Part shown: piece by piece, positions 7,538-11,901 of the stretch
Layout of the letters: every line of letters starts with the position of its first letter
Position numbering within the stretch: the first letter of the stretch is position 1
NCBI GenBank assembly: GCA_946803715.1
Contig: CAMPET010000338.1
Location: 9,030-20,930 of the forward strand
Reading direction: 5' to 3'
DNA from: Beroe ovata
Lineage: Eukaryota > Ctenophora > Nuda > Beroida > Beroidae
Length of the DNA stretch: 11,901 nt
The notes under the pieces: model-generated
Databases searched by the model: none
What the model saw: the letters and a program-made list of their open reading frames with translations, nothing else
Told to the model about the DNA's origin: nothing
Position numbers and translations under genes: made by a program

Positions 7538-7594
7538 CAACAATCCAATAATCAGTTTCATAACACCCTACCTATTCAATATAGATATCCCATG
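7538..7594 (+). CDS. Weak candidate downstream exon of the plus-strand gene
   Basis: A pyrimidine stretch (TTGCTGTTTTTCGTCACTG) and AAGGCAG (AG at 7536..7537) precede 57 bases that end before GGTATGA, with the donor GT at 7595..7596. Read in phase 0, as required after the exon ending at 2879, it encodes QQSNNQFHNTLPIQYRYPM. That matches the Gln/Tyr/Pro character of the two upstream exons and is itself phase 0 at its end. The acceptor has a competing AG four bases earlier and the donor is only moderate. The intron from 2880 would be about 4.7 kb unless another exon (for example 5220..5285) lies between. The call is compositional and could well be chance. Confidence 0.18.
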
Positions 7595-7945
7595 GTATGA
7601 AACTCAGTGGTACTCCCATATTCGGTATAATTGGTTTATGAGGCCTTTGAGCATATGATATTCATCCATCCCAGCTTTTCAGCATACGAAATCATTGTAC
7701 CAGAATCGGGAGGATTAGTCTAGTAGTTATGTGCTAATGAAAGATGTAAATCCTTTCTAAGTGTTGATATTTGGCATTCCTTAGCGAAATATGCTCTATG
7801 TTACGCATACACATACTATCTTTCATATTTCCTTGGATATATTGTATTTGAATGTTTTCGAGTGTATACCAAGTTGAGTCCTCAGTGAAAGTTTGTGATA
7901 CTTGAAAACGAGGTTATGCTATCATCATTGATTGATCCTTTCAGT

Positions 7946-7973
7946 ATGAAGCCCTACCGCCCATGAAGCCCTA
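7946..7973. repeat. 11-bp direct repeat
   Basis: ATGAAGCCCTA occurs at 7946..7956 and 7963..7973, giving a 17-bp period. It lies about 130 bases before the open pol frame begins, close to where the left end of the retrotransposon fragment must be. It is too long for the 5-bp target duplication typical of copia elements. Confidence 0.75.
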
Positions 7974-8133
7974 ATATTGGTGATCAGGATGGTTTCAAAT
8001 AATTATATCTCAATATTCGCCCCTTCATGATTTATACCTTTGTTCATCAATCGCGTACGGCGTGCATCATGATTGAAGGAATGGTTTGAGTCAGCGGTAA
8101 CATCGTGTCAATATTCTCGGAACTGATGTTAAA

Positions 8134-11100
8134 ATGGATTCAATTTCTGACCACGTNATGCTCGATGGACAGTACTACGATATTGAAACCACAAGTACTG
8201 GTCATTACACCCTTTCATTGGATAGAAGTGTAGAAAAGAATCCACAGATTCTTTTGAACTCAGCACTAGACCAGGAAGATAATCAGCAAAGTGATGTTAA
8301 GAAGAAAGCGATGAAATTACATAGGAGATTCGCCCATGCTCAACCCAAAAGAATTATTGCACTATTGAAGAAGGCTGGTCAAAGCAATAAAGATATTGAA
8401 ACTGAGTTAGAAAAAATCCAAAGTTCATGTGATTTCTGCTTGAAACATCAAAGGTCATCACCAAGACCCACTGTATGCTTACCTCTTGCCAGCGAATTTA
8501 ATGAGTTGGTAGCTATGGACCTGAAAAAAATAGAAAATGTTTGGATTCTCCATTGCATTGACTATCTCACAAGGTTCTCAGCAGCCCATATTGTTAATAG
8601 TCACGACCCTAACGAAATTATCGAGAAGTTTTTTACCATTTGGATATCTATGTTCGGACCTCCACAAAAAATCCTCAGTGATAACGGTGGTGAGTTTCAA
8701 GGAGAAAAGTGGGAACCTTTCTGTAACACTTTTAATATAATCAAGAAAACAACCGCAGCTGAAGCCCCATTTTCAAACGGAATATGTGAAAGGCACAATC
8801 TTCTCATTGGAGAAATGACATTAAAGGTAATGGAGGATGCAGGATGTAGCATTCAAACAGCACTTATGTGGGCAGTCCACGCAAAAAATTCTCTCATTAA
8901 CATTCATGGGTTTTCACCATATCAGTTAGTATTTGGGCACAATCCTAACGTCCCAGGAAACTCTAATAATAAACTGCCTGCTCTATCATCAGTAACATCA
9001 AGTCAAATAGTTGCAGAGCAACTGAACAGCTTGAGAGCTGCGAGACATGCGTACGTAAAAGCAGAAAGTTCTGATAGGATAGCTAGAGCACTGAGAGGGA
9101 GAATCTTTGAAGGGACATACAAGAAAGTGTGTACCGGAGATATAGTTTATTACAAACGACTCAACAAGAAAGAATGGCAGGGTCCTGGCACAGTTATAGC
9201 TCAGATTGGTGAACAAGTTCTCGTGAAATCAAATGGTGGTCTATTGGTAAGAGTCCACATATCAAAATTGGTCTTGAAGAAAATGGCTGATGAAGAGATT
9301 GATGGGGGAGAAAACCAGCAAAGGAATTCCCATAAAGTAGTAGAACATGTGGAATCAGATGAATCATCTTCTGAAAGTGAATCAGATGAGTCAGGTGAAG
9401 ACTCCTCTATTGAAAAAAATGAACAACAACAAATGGTTGCTAATGAGATAGATCCTCAAAATACAGATCAAGATCTACAAAACCTTAAAAAACAATGTGC
9501 TTCATCTATCAAGATTGGTGATAGAATAGCTTACAGACTTTCTGATGAGGTACAATGGACAGCTGCAGAAATCATAAGCCGGGGAGGTAAGAAGGGTGGT
9601 AAATGGAAAAATGTTTGGAACATAAAGAACATCAGATCGGGGAATTGTATTTCCATCAATCTGGATCTTGTTGACTGGATTAAAGAGGATGTTGGATCCC
9701 AGGATGAAACCGTTTTGTCTCAATCCATACAAAGTGAAGTTTTCATCCAGAATTTTGACAAATCCCAGGATATTGGTCATAAAGAAGCCAAAGAGAAGGA
9801 AATTGAGAAATGGAAAAAGTTCGGAGTGTTTGAGGAGGTACATCGTTCAGACTACCCAGATCACGAACTTCTATCATGCAGGTGGGTGAATGAGTCTAAG
9901 CAAGTGAGAAATGAGATGGAGTATAAGTTCAGACTTGTAGCCAGGGGATTTCAAGAAACAGAACCGCCGATATCAGATTCCCCAACCGCACAAAAAAGTG
10001 TGAGTAGGATATGCATAATACTTTGTCATATAAACAATTGGCAATTAGAAGCACTGGATATCCGAGCAGCCTTTCTACAATCAGATGAAATCGAGAGAAT
10101 AATTCTTATGGTTCCTCCCAAAGAATTCAGAAAGAACAGAGAGACAGTGTGGAGAATCAAAAAACCCATTTATGGACTCAATGATGGAGCCAGAAAGTGG
10201 TTCATAACCATCAAGAAAAAACTGAAAGAGTATGGATGCAAACCACTGTCTCTAGACCCATCTGTGTACATTTACCAAGAACATGGTATATTCAAAGGAT
10301 TTTGCGTCATACATGTTGACGATTTTCTAATAGGTGGTGATGCTTCATTCAGAGAGAATATTATACAGAAGCTGATCTCTGAATTCGTTGTCAGTAAGAT
10401 GAAAAGTGGAAAGTTCACGTACGTAGGGTGGGATGTAAATCAAACAAGGAACTATGTAGAAATCGATCAAATAGCCTATCAAGAAGGAATAAAAGCCTGT
10501 GAAATATCCTCTGCTCGACTATCACAACCTGATCATGAAGCAAGTGATGATGAGAAGAAATCTTATCAACAGTTGCTAGGGAAGCTCCAGTGGATCTCTT
10601 CCCAATCTAGACCAGATATACGATACTCAGTCCTAGAACGCAGTCTTGTGGCAAATAAGCCCAAAGTCAAAGATTTGGTCCTTATCAACAAAGTTGTAAA
10701 AAGGATGAACAAAAATGCCATTAAGATTAGGTTTGGAATACCTCAGTGTAATACCGATGAATTATCAATATTGGCATTCTCAGATGCTTCCCTGAGCAAC
10801 CTTCCTGATAAAGTCTCGAGTACTAGGGGTTTCATTATATTCCTCAAAGGCCGTGAGAAAATCGCACCACTCTCATGGTGTAGCAAGAAGCTAGAGAGAG
10901 TAGCAAAGACCATCATCTATGCTGAAGGAATTGCCTTGGGGAAGGCCCTAGATGAGGCTGTGAATTTGAGAATAACGTTACTACAGATTCTTGGAATTGA
11001 TAAACGACAGAACCCAAATATGTTACCAATAATTGGAGTGACAGACAGTAAGTCGTTATGGGACAATATCAATTCATCATCACAAGCAGATGATCTCAAA

Positions 11101-11265
11101 TTAAGGAGAGAAGTTGCCTCCATAAGGGAACAAATCGAATTGGGTGAGGTTGCAGAAGTTAAATGGACACCGACTAACACTCAGTTGGCTGACTGTCTAA
11201 CGAAAGCACAGGCGCCTTCAGATGTTTTAATCCATGCTCTGACTACAGGAGACTTTAACCTTTAG
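8134..11265 (+). CDS. pol: Ty1/copia-type Pol polyprotein (integrase, reverse transcriptase, RNase H), gag and protease absent
   Basis: This polyprotein would copy element RNA into DNA and insert it into the genome. By residue: pre-integrase end at 10..30 (TTSTGHYTL); zinc finger H63, H68, C99, C102; integrase core with D129, D183, E219, giving the D-x35-E spacing, including LSDNGGEF; SH3-like integrase tail at about 335..380 (GDIVYY, WQGPGTVI, VRVH); acidic Ser-rich linker at about 402..432; a further conserved module at about 455..518; RT at about 580..780 with D642 in LDIRAAFLQS, YGLNDGARKW and the VDD at 728..730 (HVDD rather than YVDD); RNase H at about 878..1025 with D884, E931, D971 and D1020. 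It ends ADCLTK plus about 20 residues at TAG. The ambiguous base at 8157 is the third base of a GTN codon, so residue 8 is Val. No frameshift or internal stop occurs over 1043 codons, suggesting a recent insertion. The ATG at 8134 is just the first in frame; the true protein should begin upstream with gag and protease. Confidence 0.96.
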   Translation: MDSISDHXMLDGQYYDIETTSTGHYTLSLDRSVEKNPQILLNSALDQEDNQQSDVKKKAMKLHRRFAHAQPKRIIALLKKAGQSNKDIETELEKIQSSCDFCLKHQRSSPRPTVCLPLASEFNELVAMDLKKIENVWILHCIDYLTRFSAAHIVNSHDPNEIIEKFFTIWISMFGPPQKILSDNGGEFQGEKWEPFCNTFNIIKKTTAAEAPFSNGICERHNLLIGEMTLKVMEDAGCSIQTALMWAVHAKNSLINIHGFSPYQLVFGHNPNVPGNSNNKLPALSSVTSSQIVAEQLNSLRAARHAYVKAESSDRIARALRGRIFEGTYKKVCTGDIVYYKRLNKKEWQGPGTVIAQIGEQVLVKSNGGLLVRVHISKLVLKKMADEEIDGGENQQRNSHKVVEHVESDESSSESESDESGEDSSIEKNEQQQMVANEIDPQNTDQDLQNLKKQCASSIKIGDRIAYRLSDEVQWTAAEIISRGGKKGGKWKNVWNIKNIRSGNCISINLDLVDWIKEDVGSQDETVLSQSIQSEVFIQNFDKSQDIGHKEAKEKEIEKWKKFGVFEEVHRSDYPDHELLSCRWVNESKQVRNEMEYKFRLVARGFQETEPPISDSPTAQKSVSRICIILCHINNWQLEALDIRAAFLQSDEIERIILMVPPKEFRKNRETVWRIKKPIYGLNDGARKWFITIKKKLKEYGCKPLSLDPSVYIYQEHGIFKGFCVIHVDDFLIGGDASFRENIIQKLISEFVVSKMKSGKFTYVGWDVNQTRNYVEIDQIAYQEGIKACEISSARLSQPDHEASDDEKKSYQQLLGKLQWISSQSRPDIRYSVLERSLVANKPKVKDLVLINKVVKRMNKNAIKIRFGIPQCNTDELSILAFSDASLSNLPDKVSSTRGFIIFLKGREKIAPLSWCSKKLERVAKTIIYAEGIALGKALDEAVNLRITLLQILGIDKRQNPNMLPIIGVTDSKSLWDNINSSSQADDLKLRREVASIREQIELGEVAEVKWTPTNTQLADCLTKAQAPSDVLIHALTTGDFNL

Positions 11266-11272
11266 TCATGAA

Positions 11273-11278
11273 ATTAAA
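11273..11278 (+). promoter_or_regulatory. ATTAAA polyadenylation-like hexamer
   Basis: ATTAAA lies 8 bases after the pol stop codon. It is a common variant poly(A) signal, but copia transcripts normally end in the 3' LTR, so its use is doubtful. Confidence 0.15.
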
Positions 11279-11395
11279 TGATGTATCATTCTTCTCCGAT
11301 CTCTTGGGGTTTTATCATTTTCGTTGGTTGGCATGTTCCTTCGGTTAAGGATTTTCTCGGTTCGGCTAGAGATGGAAACCTTATTTTGAGATTTT

Positions 11396-11406
11396 GAGGT
11401 GGGAGA
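11396..11406 (+). promoter_or_regulatory. Candidate polypurine tract and 3' LTR boundary
   Basis: GAGGTGGGAGA is purine-rich except for one T and is followed directly by TG at 11407. This fits the usual copia layout, with the plus-strand primer tract abutting an LTR that begins TG. It lies about 130 bases past the stop codon. Without a 5' LTR to compare, the boundary is a guess. An alternative LTR start is TGTTAGAT at 11459, but the bases before that are not a convincing purine tract. Confidence 0.4.
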
Positions 11407-11532
11407 TGCGTTTGTTTATGAGGATTGTTGTCAGTTTTGGCAGTGAAGCGGACTTGAATGTTAGATCTCAAAATAAGTCAAATCTGTCTAGTTGATTACG
11501 GAGTTAGAACTTCATTATTAGGTGACATGTTA

Positions 11533-11561
11533 CCCTCGTGAGTGATATCTCTTCTCGAGGG
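11533..11561 (+). repeat. Hairpin: 6-bp perfect stem extended by mismatched pairing
   Basis: CCCTCG (11533..11538) pairs with CGAGGG (11556..11561). After one mismatch, a few more bases (GAG with CTT) can pair. An A-rich run follows. If inside the LTR it could be a transcript structure; the stem is short enough to be chance. Confidence 0.6.
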
Positions 11562-11722
11562 ATCAAAAAAATTAAAAATGTTTAATTATCTTCTTTTGTT
11601 TTTTTTGATTCTCTATTTTCTAATATTGTTTAATTTAAACTTAATTAGGTATTAATATTATTATTTGTATAACTTAAAGCAATCACTAAACCTCTGGGTT
11701 AACGAGTACTTAGTTTTTGACG

Positions 11723-11830
11723 AGGTAGATCCACTTTAGATTTTTTAATTTTGGTGGGAAATTGTTATTTCAATGTTACTAACAATATGACCTTAAATAG
11801 GATGGAGTTTCATTAAGTCAGGATCTACCT
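11723..11830. repeat. 10-bp terminal inverted repeat bounding 108 bp
   Basis: AGGTAGATCC (11723..11732) and GGATCTACCT (11821..11830) are perfect reverse complements enclosing an AT-rich 88-bp interior. This is the size and shape of a very small MITE, but the bases outside show no target duplication, so an origin as a mobile element is not supported beyond the repeat itself. Confidence 0.55.
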
Positions 11831-11901
11831 TAGTGGTCAGTATAGCTTGTCTTCTTATATTCTTTCTAAACCTATTGACTAATATATTGATTGAGTAAAT
11901 C

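Larger units (their letters stand above)
8101..11406 (+). mobile_element. Ty1/copia LTR retrotransposon fragment, 5' incomplete
   Basis: The fragment comprises the pol frame plus about 140 bases of trailer up to a purine tract. The integrase-before-RT order defines the Ty1/copia (Pseudoviridae-type) class, as opposed to Ty3/gypsy. In-frame coding extends upstream of the ATG to 8101, where a TAA (8098..8100) closes it. The extension includes ILGTD, the usual C-terminal motif of retropepsins. No gag, no CCHC zinc knuckle and no D(S/T)G protease active site are visible in the preceding few hundred bases, and I see no copy of the 3' flank anywhere in 1..8100 that could be a 5' LTR. The exact left end is unknown; the right end depends on where the LTR begins. 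Confidence 0.85.
11407..11901. other. AT-rich 3' flank: probable 3' LTR and/or host DNA
   Basis: No coding frame of note. Composition shifts sharply to AT-rich from 11562. If an LTR starts at 11407, it should end in CA within or beyond this stretch, but I cannot place the end. The stretch contains a hairpin (11533..11561) and a 10-bp inverted repeat (11723..11732 and 11821..11830). The minus-strand 61-codon open stretch at 11471..11286 has no recognisable motif and spans the pol trailer. Confidence 0.4.

Noticed and set aside
7683-8000. Search for a copia protease active site (D-S/T-G) or CCHC gag knuckle upstream of pol
   Set aside because: Only an ESG-like triplet near 7700 was found, with no supporting context. 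No gag or protease can be claimed.
9502-9843. 113-codon minus-strand open stretch inside pol, and other antisense or out-of-frame stretches at 8537..11180
   Set aside because: They overlap the pol frame entirely and have no recognisable motif; they are shadows of the real gene.

Overview
This looks like animal nuclear DNA, most likely from an invertebrate. The evidence is spliceosomal-type intron signals, AC/TG microsatellites, AT-rich non-coding sequence, and one retrotransposon whose protein resembles the Ty1/copia elements I know from marine invertebrates such as cnidarians, molluscs and crustaceans. I cannot name the species. The window has no operons, bacterial signals, rRNA, tRNA or CRISPR array that I can support.

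The only certain gene is the pol part of a Ty1/copia LTR retrotransposon, a 1043-codon plus-strand frame at 8134..11265. It carries, in order, the integrase zinc finger, a DDE core, an SH3-like integrase tail, an acidic serine-rich linker, a small conserved module, reverse transcriptase and RNase H. Every catalytic residue I can check is present. The gag gene and nearly all of the protease are missing. The frame stays open only 33 bases upstream of the ATG, and that stretch encodes a retropepsin-like C-terminal motif (ILGTD). A purine tract at 11396..11406 followed by TG may mark the start of the 3' LTR. I find no matching 5' LTR.

Bases 1..8100 are low-density host DNA. The best-supported host features are two small plus-strand exons, 1872..1911 (start codon in a strong context, then a GTGAGA donor) and 2836..2879 (TTTCTTTCAG acceptor, GTAAGT donor). 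They join in phase into the Q/Y/G-rich start of an unrecognised protein. On the minus strand, 1327..1245 and 928..816 look like exons of a gene running the other way. This suggests a head-to-head pair sharing the CpG-containing stretch at about 1430..1870. All host exon calls are ab initio guesses without homology or transcript support.

The most unusual structure is a 30-bp tandem repeat at 939..1026. Read on the minus strand, each unit contains a branch-point-like TTCTAAC, a pyrimidine tract and a CCAG, so the repeat stacks several 3' splice sites directly in front of the 928..816 exon. Read on the plus strand, each unit contains a STAT-type palindrome. A minus-strand frame at 3913..3350 has only three internal stops in 188 codons and may be a gene relic. 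The remainder, 2880..8100 and 11407..11901, is intron-like or intergenic sequence with microsatellites, a pyrimidine tract, a few short tandem repeats and a perfect palindrome. I found no complete novel system in this window.
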